From an uncultured Alistipes sp. (lineage in GTDB: Bacteria > Bacteroidota > Bacteroidia > Bacteroidales > Rikenellaceae): a stretch of DNA of 63,309 bases. The stretch lies in assembly GCA_947573795.1 (NCBI GenBank), contig CANPHE010000014.1:1-63309 (forward strand). Reading direction: 5' to 3'. The position numbers and the translations under genes were made by a program. Position 1 is the stretch's first letter; each line of letters begins with the position of its first letter. This document shows positions 29,026-37,898 of this stretch, in pieces. The notes under the pieces are model-generated. The model searched no databases. It was given only the letters and a program-made list of their open reading frames with translations, and had not been told where the DNA came from.

Positions 29026-30993
29026 ATGAAACTTATCCGACCGATTCTTCTGTTGCTGGCCCTTGCGGGTCCGCTTTTCGCCGGAGCCGGCGAGCGCGAT
29101 TCCGTGTTCGATCTGCTCGACCTTTCGCAGCCCGGACTGGAACGCGTCGCCGACCTCCACCGCGAAGGCGACGACCATGCTGCCGCAGCAGCCCTGCTCG
29201 AATACTACCGCACGCGCCGGGGCGTCGTCTGCCCCGACGTACGGCTCGACGCCGTGACCGTTACGCCCGACGAACGCCGCTGGGCCGACGAGGCGCTCGA
29301 ACACCGGTTCTTCGTACACGCGGGTTACCAGCCCTCCTTTTTCTATGGCGAGGATATCGACTGGGAGTATTGGCCCGTACGCGACAACGAACTGCGCTGG
29401 CAGCTGCACCGCATGAAGTGGTGGGCCCCGATGGGCAAAGTCTACCGTCTGACGGGCGACGAGCGCTACGCCGCCGAGTGGTGCGCCGAATACCTCGACT
29501 GGATGCGCAAAAATCCCCTCACGGAATACCGCGACGAGGAGGCCCGGGGCTGGAACACGGCGCCGAACGTCTACTTCGCCTGGCGGCCGCTCGAAGTGAG
29601 CGACCGGCTCGAATTCCAGATCCACCAGTTCCTCTACTTCCTCCCCTCGGAGCACTTCACGCCCGAATTCCTGCTCCGCTTTCTGGAGAACTATCACCGC
29701 CACGCCGAGCACATCACCCGCCACTTCTCGGCTGCGGGCAATCACCTGCTGTTCCAGGCCCAGCGGCTCGTCTTCGCGGGCGTCTTCTTCCCCGAGCTGC
29801 GCGACGCGGCACGCTGGCGCGCGACGGGCGTCGAAATCCTCAACCGCGAAATCGGCAAGCAGGTCTACGACGACGGCGTACAATACGAACTGGACCCGCA
29901 TTACCACCTCGAATCGATCAACATCTTTTTCAAGGCGCTGCGGATGATGGACGCCAACGGCTATCGCGACGAATTCCCCGCGGAGTATCTGCGTACGGTC
30001 GAGCGCATGATCGAGGCGCACCTCAACTACTCGTTCCCCGACTACACCGTGCCGATGTTCAGCGATGCGAAGCTGCACGACCGCACGACGACGCTCCCCT
30101 GCTACCGCGAATGGACGGAGGTCTTCCCCGACAACGCCGCCATCCGCCGTCTGGCGACCGAGGGACGCGAAGGTGCGGCCCCCGACTACCGCTCGCGGGC
30201 ATTCCGTACCTCGGGCTTCTACGTCCTGCGCAACGGTTGGGAGGAGGATGCCACGGTGATGGTGCTCAAGGCGGGCCCGCAGGCGTTCTGGCACTGCCAG
30301 CCCGATAACGGCACGTTCGAACTGTGGCACGCCGGGCGCAACTTCTTCCCCGATTCGGGCAGCTTCGTCTACGCGGGCGACAAGGAGGTGACGGCCCAGC
30401 GCAACTGGTTCCGCCGCACCGCCGTGCACAATACCCTGACGCTCGACGACCGCAACCTGGACAGCACGGCGTCGCACTGCCTGCTGTGGCGCACCGAAGG
30501 GCGCGACGAGACGGTCGTAGTCGAGAACCCCTCCTATGCGGGCCTCACCCACCGCCGTGCGGTGTTCTTCGTCGACCGCCGGTTCTACGTCATCGTCGAC
30601 GAGGCGTGGGGCGATGCCGAGGGCGACGTGGCGCTGCACTACCACCTCACGGAGTGCGAACCCCTGGAGAGGCCCGACGACTGTTTCGTCGCAACGCGCT
30701 TCGAGGACGGCAACAACCTGGCGCTGCGCGTGTTCGGCGCCGAGCGCATGGAGCGCACCGAAGGATGGGTTTCGCGCAGCTACCGCCACCGCGAAGCACG
30801 TCCCTCCTACGCCTTCCGCACGCACAAACGCGCGGGCGAGGCCGTCAGGACCGTAACGGTGCTGCTCCCGGCCCGCGACGCCGGCAAGAGCCGCATCGAA
30901 GCCGTGCTGCGCGGCGGATTTTCGTCCCGCGGCGCTGCCGTAAGGGTGAAGATCGACGGCCGCAAATACGATCTGAAATACGAACTGAACTAA
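29026..30993 (+). CDS. Heparinase III-like heparan sulfate lyase (PL12), copy 1
   Basis: This 655-residue exported enzyme (signal MKLIRPILLLLALAGPLFAGA) should cleave low-sulfated heparan sulfate by beta-elimination. It has an N-terminal alpha-toroid (about residues 25-380) and a C-terminal beta-sandwich. It aligns along its whole length with Pedobacter heparinase III as I recall it. The catalytic residues fall almost at the same positions: N239 in GNHLLFQAQ, Y293 in DPHYHLES and H423 in FWHCQPDNGTFE, against N240, Y294 and H424. It is the first gene of a three-lyase operon, 8 bp from the next start. Confidence 0.94.
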   Translation: MKLIRPILLLLALAGPLFAGAGERDSVFDLLDLSQPGLERVADLHREGDDHAAAAALLEYYRTRRGVVCPDVRLDAVTVTPDERRWADEALEHRFFVHAGYQPSFFYGEDIDWEYWPVRDNELRWQLHRMKWWAPMGKVYRLTGDERYAAEWCAEYLDWMRKNPLTEYRDEEARGWNTAPNVYFAWRPLEVSDRLEFQIHQFLYFLPSEHFTPEFLLRFLENYHRHAEHITRHFSAAGNHLLFQAQRLVFAGVFFPELRDAARWRATGVEILNREIGKQVYDDGVQYELDPHYHLESINIFFKALRMMDANGYRDEFPAEYLRTVERMIEAHLNYSFPDYTVPMFSDAKLHDRTTTLPCYREWTEVFPDNAAIRRLATEGREGAAPDYRSRAFRTSGFYVLRNGWEEDATVMVLKAGPQAFWHCQPDNGTFELWHAGRNFFPDSGSFVYAGDKEVTAQRNWFRRTAVHNTLTLDDRNLDSTASHCLLWRTEGRDETVVVENPSYAGLTHRRAVFFVDRRFYVIVDEAWGDAEGDVALHYHLTECEPLERPDDCFVATRFEDGNNLALRVFGAERMERTEGWVSRSYRHREARPSYAFRTHKRAGEAVRTVTVLLPARDAGKSRIEAVLRGGFSSRGAAVRVKIDGRKYDLKYELN

Positions 30994-31001
30994 TACCTAC
31001 T

Positions 31002-33008
31002 ATGAAATCCCTACTGAAAATCTGCTGCGCCGCACTCGCGCTCTGCACGATGCCTGCGGCGGCGAAAAATGCTCCGGCGTCCGATCCCGACGCCAAAGCG
31101 CTCTACGAACTGCTCGATCTCGACCGTCCCGGACTCGAAAAGGTCCGCAAGGCCGCCGCGAAGGGCGACTACCCTACCGCCGACAAGGAGCTGCTGAAGT
31201 ACTACCGCAACCGCAGCGGCATCGTGCTGGCGGGTCTCGACCTCGACAAGGTCACCGTAAAAAAGGACGAACGGCAGATGGCCGACGAAGCGCTCGAACA
31301 CAAATTCTTCGCCCACAAGGGTTACCAGCCCTCCTATTTCTACGGCGACGATATCGACTGGCGCTACTGGCCCGTCAAGGACAACGAACTGCGCTGGCAG
31401 CTGCACCGCCACTACTGGTTCATTCCGCTGGCGAAGATGTACTACACGACGGGCGATGAAAAATACGTCGAGGCATGGATCGACCAATACGGCGACTGGA
31501 TCCGCAAGAACCCGCTGGACGGCGTGGAACGGCTGCGCGCCGCGGGTGCGAGCAAGGAGGAGATCGATGCCGAGCGGGAGAACATCCGGTTCGCATGGCG
31601 CCCGATGGAGGCCGGACGACGGGCCCAGGACTTGCTGACCGAATTCGCCCTCACGATCCGCTCGCCGCGCTTCACGCCCGAGTTTCTCAACCTTTTCCTG
31701 CGCATGTACCACCAGCATGCCGCCTACGTCGACAGCCACTATTCGAAGCAGGGCAACCACCTGCTGTTCGAGGCCCAGCGCATGGTCTACGCCGGAGTCT
31801 ACTTCCCCGAATTCCGCGACGCCGCGACGTGGCGCAGCAACGGCGTGGAGATTCTCAACCGCGAGATCGGCGTGCAGGTCTACCCCGACGGCATGCAGTT
31901 CGAGCTGGATTTCGGCTACCACATCGCCTCGATCGATATCTTCCTCAAGGCGCTCGACATGGCTACGGCCAACGGCATGCGCGACGAATTCCCCGAGGCG
32001 TTCATCCGCACGGTGGAGCGCATGACCGAAGCGACGTGGAACCTGCTGTTCCCCGACTACTCCAACCCGATGTTCGGCGACACGAAACTCCACGACAAAC
32101 CCTCGCTCGTGGCGCAGCTGAAACGCTGGAGCCGCGTATTCCCCGACAACGCCACGCTCCGCTGGTTCGCCACCGAAGGTCGCGAAGGCACGGCCCCGCA
32201 GTACGTTTCGCACGCATTGCCCGACGCGGGATTCTACACCCTGCGCACGGGATGGGACGGCGGTGCGACCGCTGCGATCGTCAAGGCAGGTCCTCCGGCC
32301 TTCTGGCACAACCAGCCCGATAACGGCACCTTCGAATACTGGCGCCGCGGCCGCAACTTCTTCCCCGATTCGGGCAGCTATGTCTACGGAGGCGACAAGG
32401 AGGTGCTGGCCCAGCGCGAATGGTTCCGCCAGACCCGCGTGCACAACACCCTGACGCTCGACGACCGCAACCTGGAGACGACCGATTCGAAACTGCTGCT
32501 GTGGAACCCGGACGGCGACGTAACGGTGCTCGTGACGGAGAACGCCTCCTACGAAAGACTGACGCACCGACGCGCGATGTTCCTCGCGCAGGACGGCGTG
32601 CTGGTGATCGTCGACCGCGCTTCGGGTACGGCGGCAGGCCGCACGGGCGTGCATTTCAACCTTTGCCCCTGCAAGGCCGATTTCGCCGACGACGGCACCG
32701 TACGCACGCTTTTCGGCGACGGCAACGACATCCGCCTCAAAACCTTCTGCGACGCTTCCGCGCGCATCGTCCCCCAGGAAGGTTGGGTATCCTACGCCTA
32801 CCGCCAGAAGGAGGAGCGTCCGGCCTACTCCGTAGAGGCCCGGAAGGCGGCCGACGGCGACGTTCTTTTCATCACGGTCGTCGCACCCGACGACGAGGCG
32901 CATGCGGGATCGATCGCCGTCGTACCCGACGCCGCATCGACCGCCGACCGATTCTCGGCCGCCGTACGCATCGGAGGCAAGAACTACACGCTGAAGTACG
33001 AACTCTGA
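31002..33008 (+). CDS. Heparinase III-like heparan sulfate lyase (PL12), copy 2
   Basis: The ATG at 31002, 8 bp after copy 1, encodes 668 residues with a signal peptide (MKSLLKICCAALALCTMPAAA). It is a clear paralogue of copy 1, with long shared stretches such as NELRWQLHR and RNFFPDSGS, and keeps N252, Y306 and H436 at the catalytic positions. Differences include an insertion after KNPLDGVERLR near residue 170 and replacement of DPHYH by DFGYH beside the catalytic Tyr, so substrate preference may differ. The open frame extends upstream to 30324 but overlaps copy 1 and is not used. Confidence 0.94.
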   Translation: MKSLLKICCAALALCTMPAAAKNAPASDPDAKALYELLDLDRPGLEKVRKAAAKGDYPTADKELLKYYRNRSGIVLAGLDLDKVTVKKDERQMADEALEHKFFAHKGYQPSYFYGDDIDWRYWPVKDNELRWQLHRHYWFIPLAKMYYTTGDEKYVEAWIDQYGDWIRKNPLDGVERLRAAGASKEEIDAERENIRFAWRPMEAGRRAQDLLTEFALTIRSPRFTPEFLNLFLRMYHQHAAYVDSHYSKQGNHLLFEAQRMVYAGVYFPEFRDAATWRSNGVEILNREIGVQVYPDGMQFELDFGYHIASIDIFLKALDMATANGMRDEFPEAFIRTVERMTEATWNLLFPDYSNPMFGDTKLHDKPSLVAQLKRWSRVFPDNATLRWFATEGREGTAPQYVSHALPDAGFYTLRTGWDGGATAAIVKAGPPAFWHNQPDNGTFEYWRRGRNFFPDSGSYVYGGDKEVLAQREWFRQTRVHNTLTLDDRNLETTDSKLLLWNPDGDVTVLVTENASYERLTHRRAMFLAQDGVLVIVDRASGTAAGRTGVHFNLCPCKADFADDGTVRTLFGDGNDIRLKTFCDASARIVPQEGWVSYAYRQKEERPAYSVEARKAADGDVLFITVVAPDDEAHAGSIAVVPDAASTADRFSAAVRIGGKNYTLKYEL

Positions 33009-33016
33009 CCGAGGCC

Positions 33017-34168
33017 ATGAAAAGATTCGCATTGCTGCTCCTCTGCACCGCCGCGATCCGGGTGCAGGGAGCCAATCCGCCCGCCGGAGAGGCGCTCGAA
33101 TCGATCATCGAGCGGGTGAACGTCCAGGCCGACAGCGCCCGCAGGGAGCAGATCATCGACAACGAATGGGTGGCCGTAGGCATCCGCAAGGAGGGTACAA
33201 TCTGCCGCGACCGCAGCCGCCTCTACGAAGGCAAGCCTTCGTTCCGCTTCACGCTCGGCCGCGAGGACAACACCTTGCAGGGATATGCCCAGGGCGAGAC
33301 CAAGGGGCGTGCCGAGCTGAGCTACTGCTACGCCACGGCGGCCGATTTCGCGACGGCCGATGCGAAGGAGTACGACGCGGCGCAGCGGATGAAGACCGTC
33401 TACCACCGCGGCAAGGGAATCTGCGCCCAGGGCTCGAAATGGCGCTACCGCTTCGCCGTCTACATCCCCTCGGAGCTGAGCCGCGAGGTGACGACGATCT
33501 TCGCCCAGTGGCACGGCATGCCCGACCGCACGCTGACGACGGCACCCGACGGCACCGTACGACAGCTTACGGCTGTGGAGTTCCTCGCGATGGAAGACAC
33601 GACCGTCATCAAGAAAGATATCGTCCACACGGCCGTCGAGAAGGCCGACAAGCGGGGTCGCACGATCCGCGCGGCGGGCGAACCTACGGGCTGGAAGGTC
33701 GAGCAGGGAGGCTATCCTCCGCTGGCGTTCGGATTCTCGGGCGGATGGTTCTACATCAAAGCCAATTCCGACCGCCGTTGGTTCACGGACAAAACCGACC
33801 GTTGCAACGCCAATCCCGAAACGGCGAAGGTGCTGCGAGCGGTGACCTCGGAATTCAAGGCCTCGACGATCGCCTACAAGGAGCCCTTCGAGGCGTTCCC
33901 GAAAGATTGCTGGGTGACCTTTGAGGTCACGATCGACTGGACGCGCTACGGAGGCGAAGCCGAAACGATCGAACGCATGGGACGGCTCGACGTGCGCATG
34001 ATGCGGGAGGGCGCCCCCGAACGCCGCATCGTCGACGACGCACCGATTCTCATCGGCCGCAACGACGACGAAGGCTACTACTTCAAATACGGCATCTACC
34101 GCGTAGGCAACAGCACCGAACCGGTGAGCTACAACCTGGCGGGCTACGAGCAGCAAGAGCTCAAATAA
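33017..34168 (+). CDS. Heparinase I-like heparin lyase (PL13)
   Basis: This 383-residue exported enzyme (signal MKRFALLLLCTAAIRVQG) should cleave highly sulfated heparin. It matches Pedobacter heparinase I over its whole length as I recall it (384 residues there): RVNVQADSARREQIIDNEWV, YAQGETKGRAELSYCYAT, FAQWHGMPDRTL and GRNDDEGYYFKYGIYRVGN. The catalytic Cys and His are at C136 (KGICAQGS) and H204 (DIVHTAVEKAD), versus C135 and H203. It starts 8 bp after the second PL12 gene and is followed by a strong terminator. Together the three lyases cover sulfated and unsulfated blocks of heparan sulfate. Confidence 0.95.
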   Translation: MKRFALLLLCTAAIRVQGANPPAGEALESIIERVNVQADSARREQIIDNEWVAVGIRKEGTICRDRSRLYEGKPSFRFTLGREDNTLQGYAQGETKGRAELSYCYATAADFATADAKEYDAAQRMKTVYHRGKGICAQGSKWRYRFAVYIPSELSREVTTIFAQWHGMPDRTLTTAPDGTVRQLTAVEFLAMEDTTVIKKDIVHTAVEKADKRGRTIRAAGEPTGWKVEQGGYPPLAFGFSGGWFYIKANSDRRWFTDKTDRCNANPETAKVLRAVTSEFKASTIAYKEPFEAFPKDCWVTFEVTIDWTRYGGEAETIERMGRLDVRMMREGAPERRIVDDAPILIGRNDDEGYYFKYGIYRVGNSTEPVSYNLAGYEQQELK

Positions 34169-34170
34169 AA

Positions 34171-34210
34171 ACGAACGGCGGTTGTTCCCGAAAGAACAAC
34201 CGCCGTTCGT
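34171..34210. terminator. Bidirectional terminator between convergent operons
   Basis: Perfect 17-bp arms ACGAACGGCGGTTGTTC and GAACAACCGCCGTTCGT enclose CCGAAA. The plus side is followed by TTTAACGG, and AAATAAAA lies on the left, giving Ts on the minus strand. It separates the heparin lyase operon from the amino-sugar locus read in the other direction. Confidence 0.88.
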
Positions 34211-34224
34211 TTAACGGAATGCCG

Positions 34225-35403
34225 TCACACCTTGAGCTTCACGCCGACGCGCCCCAGCAACCAGACGGTCCAGATCAGCACCAGCGCATAGACCAGCGAG
34301 TTGACCAGGCCGGCCAGGCCGACCGAAAATTCGGGCCGCAGCAGCGGATCGGAGAAAACGAGGTTCTTGAGCGGATGCCAGGCATAGGAGAGCAGGTAGC
34401 AGGTCAGCGCCGCCGAACCTGCGGGGCGCACCCAGGCGAACCATGCGGCGTGTCCGCGACGGTCGACCAATCCGTAAAGCAGCGCGAAAATCGGGAAAAA
34501 GAGGGCGCAGCAATAGAAATACCACGTCGGCGTAGCGGCCAACTTGGAAATGATCCAGAAACGATGGGCCGCGAATCCCGCGACGGCCATCGCCGCACCG
34601 ACAACCACCGAGAGGGCGAAAAACCGCCCGATCCGCTGTCGTTCGACGCACTGTTCGAGCAGCAGCGTGAGCGTCATACCCGTACTGCCGAAGGCGAAGA
34701 TCGTCAGCTGATTGGGCAGCAGGCCCGCGGGAATGTATCCCGACGCCTGGAACAGGGCGCCGACGACGAGCAGCGCCGCTACGGCCGCATGCGCGTAGAG
34801 ACGCCGGCCGAAGGCGAGGCAGACGAGCGCACAGAAAAGATAGGTCCAGCCGATACGGCCCAGAATCCCCCACCAGCGCACTTCGAAAGCCGTGCCGTCG
34901 CTGCCGCGGAAGATCACAGCCAGCCAGACGAGCAGCGCGACGCCGAGCACCTGCAACCCCCGATAGAGCCGTCTTCGCCCCTGCGATGCGGTCGCGGGAT
35001 AGACGTTCCACACCAGGAAACAGCCCGCCACCATCAGGATGGCATAGGCCGAGCGCGAAAGGCCCGTCGCTTCGGCCGAATAGGCATCTCCGAAATTCAC
35101 CGTCAGCAGCCCCATGGCCAAAAGCGCCACCGTACGCACGAGGATATGTCCGACGATTCGACCCGTCGAATCGCCTTTCGCCCGGCGTCCGGCGATCGCC
35201 AGCGGCACCGAAGCGCCCATGATGAACAAAAAGGCCGGGAAGATCGTATCCGAGAAACCCAGCATGTCCTCGCCCCGGGCTGCGTGCCGCAACCAGTGCG
35301 GCACGTCGCTCAGGCTCCAGAACGAGTTGACCCACAACATGAAAAACATCGTGAGCCCGCGAAAAACGTCGATCGCGCCGATGCGCATGCTCTTTGCGGT
35401 CAT
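34225..35403 (-). CDS. HGSNAT-like membrane acyltransferase (DUF5009 type), copy 2
   Basis: This 392-residue inner-membrane protein has about ten hydrophobic segments. It starts with RIGAIDVFRGLTMFFMLWVN and keeps a His at residue 40 (WLRHAARG) at the place of the active-site His proposed for human heparan-alpha-glucosaminide N-acetyltransferase, followed by FSDTIFPAFLFIMGASVPLA. If active it would move an acetyl group across the inner membrane onto a periplasmic amino sugar. It is the last gene of the amino-sugar locus, 9 bp after the GH18 gene. It is clearly more diverged than the copy at 41032. Confidence 0.75.
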   Translation of the reverse strand: MTAKSMRIGAIDVFRGLTMFFMLWVNSFWSLSDVPHWLRHAARGEDMLGFSDTIFPAFLFIMGASVPLAIAGRRAKGDSTGRIVGHILVRTVALLAMGLLTVNFGDAYSAEATGLSRSAYAILMVAGCFLVWNVYPATASQGRRRLYRGLQVLGVALLVWLAVIFRGSDGTAFEVRWWGILGRIGWTYLFCALVCLAFGRRLYAHAAVAALLVVGALFQASGYIPAGLLPNQLTIFAFGSTGMTLTLLLEQCVERQRIGRFFALSVVVGAAMAVAGFAAHRFWIISKLAATPTWYFYCCALFFPIFALLYGLVDRRGHAAWFAWVRPAGSAALTCYLLSYAWHPLKNLVFSDPLLRPEFSVGLAGLVNSLVYALVLIWTVWLLGRVGVKLKV

Positions 35404-35412
35404 GGCTTCGGG

Positions 35413-36453
35413 CTATTTCTCTGCCACGCTGCGGATGGCCCGCATGAGCGACAGGGGATGTTCGTAGTCGAGGTCCTGCGACAGCTCCCAGATCATGATA
35501 CCCGCATAGCCCTTGTCCAGCACGTACTGCGTCTTCTCGCGCATCAGATCGGCACCGTTGAAGGCATAACCGCCCCAGGAATTGGTCGCCGAAGTGATCT
35601 TACCGCCCGAGAGCGAGCACAGCGACCGGTAGGTCTGCGTCGCGACGGGCGTACGGCTCTTGTCGCCGCCGTAGAAGGGAACGCCGAGGATGATCTTCGA
35701 CGCCGGAACGCCGTTGGCCTCGTAGCCCGCGAGCGACTCCTTCACCACACGCATCGGCGCGTGGGGATAGCCCTCCTCGGCCGTGCCGTAGGTATCGTAG
35801 ATCATCACGTTGATGTGGTCGACATAGGGCGCCACCTTGCCGCCCATCGCGCGGCCGTCCAGGTTGGACGAGAGCGCCACCGTCAACTGCCGCACGCGCG
35901 CATCGGAAGGCAGAGCCTCCATCCGCTCGCGAATGGCGGAGAGCAAGGCGATCAGGTCGTCGGCCGGGACATATTTGAAGGGCTCCGACGACCAATCGGT
36001 CTCCCAGTCGACGTCGATGCCGTCGAACTGCCGGGCGTGGGCATAAGCCACCAGCGCATCGGCGAAGGCCGTACGCTTGGCCGCGTCGGTACCCATCGTG
36101 TACATGTTGCCCGCCGTAGCACCGCCGCCCACGACGAGGAAAGCCTCCTGCGACTCCGTGAGCGCCTTGCGGACGGTCGTATGCGCCGCCTCGCGCGAAG
36201 GATCGACATACCACACGCCCTCGGTATCGGGCGAGATGCCGAAGCAATAGACGCGTGTCGGGTATTTCAGATAGGGATAATCCTTCGGATCGGAGGTGGT
36301 GATGCGCGTAGCCATCGAATAACCGGCTACGATGCATTTCGTCTCCGCAACGGCGGATTTCTGAGGTTCGGCCTCCGAGCAGGACTCGGAGCAGGCCGCA
36401 ACGACGCTCACGATAGCGGCCGACAGAATCGGGATGAAAAGATGGTGTTTCAT
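35413..36453 (-). CDS. GH18 glycoside hydrolase lipoprotein
   Basis: The 346-residue lipoprotein (lipobox near VVAACSES) is a GH18 hydrolase, a family of chitinases and endo-beta-N-acetylglucosaminidases. The catalytic motif FDGIDVDWETDW is intact, with the acid Glu at residue 151; the substrate-assisted mechanism needs an N-acetyl group on the glycan. The barrel also shows INVMIYDTYGTAEEG and GIMIWELSQDLDYEHPLS. Position after SusC/SusD and the PKD lipoprotein suggests that it makes the first cut at the cell surface. Host N-glycans or chitin-type chains are both possible. Confidence 0.9.
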   Translation of the reverse strand: MKHHLFIPILSAAIVSVVAACSESCSEAEPQKSAVAETKCIVAGYSMATRITTSDPKDYPYLKYPTRVYCFGISPDTEGVWYVDPSREAAHTTVRKALTESQEAFLVVGGGATAGNMYTMGTDAAKRTAFADALVAYAHARQFDGIDVDWETDWSSEPFKYVPADDLIALLSAIRERMEALPSDARVRQLTVALSSNLDGRAMGGKVAPYVDHINVMIYDTYGTAEEGYPHAPMRVVKESLAGYEANGVPASKIILGVPFYGGDKSRTPVATQTYRSLCSLSGGKITSATNSWGGYAFNGADLMREKTQYVLDKGYAGIMIWELSQDLDYEHPLSLMRAIRSVAEK

Positions 36454-36466
36454 GATCGTTCTTCGA

Positions 36467-37861
36467 TTACTTCAGGAATTCGATATCGTCGAAATAGACC
36501 GTACGGTTGTCGGTCACGGGGTCGCCCGTATAGACGAAATTGGAGTGGTCCCAGTTCGACAGCGGACGGAACTGGAGCTCGGTAACGGCCCCGAGGTTCG
36601 TATCGGCCGAAATTTCGCGTTTCAGATCGTAGACCAGCACGTTCCAGTCATTGGTCCGCACGACCTTCCGCCACTCCGCCTCCGAAGCGTAAGTCTCGCC
36701 GTTGACCGTAGTGGGCAGGGCGTAATCCCCGGCGTAGATGTAGGGATAGTAGAGGTTCGTACCGAGGTAGACCTTCACGCGCAGGGTCGAGTACGCTCCG
36801 CGGTCCGCGACGTCCGACAGCAGCAGTTTGAACATACCCGAAGTGGTCCAGCCGCCCAGTTTGTTCATCAGCACCGTGGCGCTCGGGTTGGTTGCAGTCG
36901 GGAAGGGATTTTCCACCAGCGACAGCGCCTTGTTGGAGTCTTCGATATCGGCCGGAAGCGCCGCCAGGGCCTCGAAATCGGCGAACAGGTGCGTCGCCTC
37001 GACCGTCCAGGCAGCCGTCACACCCTCCTGCTTGGCATTCTTGCCCTCGTAAGCGACCGCATAAGTACCGGGAGCCGTGAAGGCATGTCGGAACGTCGCA
37101 GCGTCGGAGACCTTCACGCCGTCGACCGTCCAGGCGTGCACGAGTCCTTTCGCACCGTGCTTTACGTCGGTCTCGATCGTCACCGAGGCACCCGTTTCGC
37201 AGCGGATCGTCGTCTTCGGCGCGGGGGTGAACTCGATCGTCAGCGGTTGTTCGACCTCGATGACCGTCACGGGCCACTGTGCCTCAGCGGTCAACGCATC
37301 GGCGTTGGTCGCTTCGTAGCGGAGCGTGAAGGTACCCGGATCGGGGAAGGCGTATTGCAACTCAGCTTCCGTACCGACGACCTTGTCACCCACCGACCAT
37401 TTGTGCTGCACGCCGTTGTCGCCGCTCGTGACCGTCGCAGCGACCGCGATCGGCTCGCCCTGGTTGCAGGTGATCTGCGTATCGGCCGCAGGCGCGAAGG
37501 AGACACGCAGCGGATCGGCCGCACGGACCACGAAAGAGTATTCGGTGCGCCCCTCCTTGCCGATCGCCTCGAAACGCAGCACGTAGGTTCCGGCGCTGCG
37601 GAAGGTGTAGGTCAGCGTGGGGGTCGCGGCGACCGGCTCGTCGTCGACGTACCAGGCGCAGGAGGTGGCCTCCTCGACCGTCGCTTCGAAAGTCACGGGT
37701 TCGTTCACGATGATTTTCCGATCGGTCGTCTCCGGGAAGGTGACGACCGGACCGATCCGATCCTCCGACCCGGAAACCGGATCGGTCGTATCGTCGCTGC
37801 AAGCAGTCGACAGCGCGACGCCGAGCAGCAGAAAAAGGGTTGATTCGAGAATTCGTTTCAT
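36467..37861 (-). CDS. Surface lipoprotein with three PKD-like repeats (probable glycan-binding protein)
   Basis: The 464-residue product starts at ATG 37861 with a lipoprotein signal (MKRILESTLFLLLGVALSTAC). Three PKD/Ig-like repeats follow at about residues 45-125, 130-215 and 220-300, each ending in a GTY/GTF-x-LRYEA-like strand. A C-terminal domain of about 160 residues (LFADFEALAALPADIEDSNK to YFDDIEFLK) looks like a beta-sandwich glycan-binding module. This is the layout of the SGBP-B type proteins of Bacteroidota polysaccharide loci. The C-terminal domain is not recognised; the function is inferred from the layout and from GH18 just downstream. Confidence 0.8.
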   Translation of the reverse strand: MKRILESTLFLLLGVALSTACSDDTTDPVSGSEDRIGPVVTFPETTDRKIIVNEPVTFEATVEEATSCAWYVDDEPVAATPTLTYTFRSAGTYVLRFEAIGKEGRTEYSFVVRAADPLRVSFAPAADTQITCNQGEPIAVAATVTSGDNGVQHKWSVGDKVVGTEAELQYAFPDPGTFTLRYEATNADALTAEAQWPVTVIEVEQPLTIEFTPAPKTTIRCETGASVTIETDVKHGAKGLVHAWTVDGVKVSDAATFRHAFTAPGTYAVAYEGKNAKQEGVTAAWTVEATHLFADFEALAALPADIEDSNKALSLVENPFPTATNPSATVLMNKLGGWTTSGMFKLLLSDVADRGAYSTLRVKVYLGTNLYYPYIYAGDYALPTTVNGETYASEAEWRKVVRTNDWNVLVYDLKREISADTNLGAVTELQFRPLSNWDHSNFVYTGDPVTDNRTVYFDDIEFLK

Positions 37862-37898
37862 AGGTATTCGTTGTGTTTGTGATTGACAAAAGGTGATG

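Noticed and set aside
30324..31001. Upstream extension of the second PL12 frame
   Set aside because: It overlaps the first PL12 gene out of frame, and the signal peptide begins at 31002.
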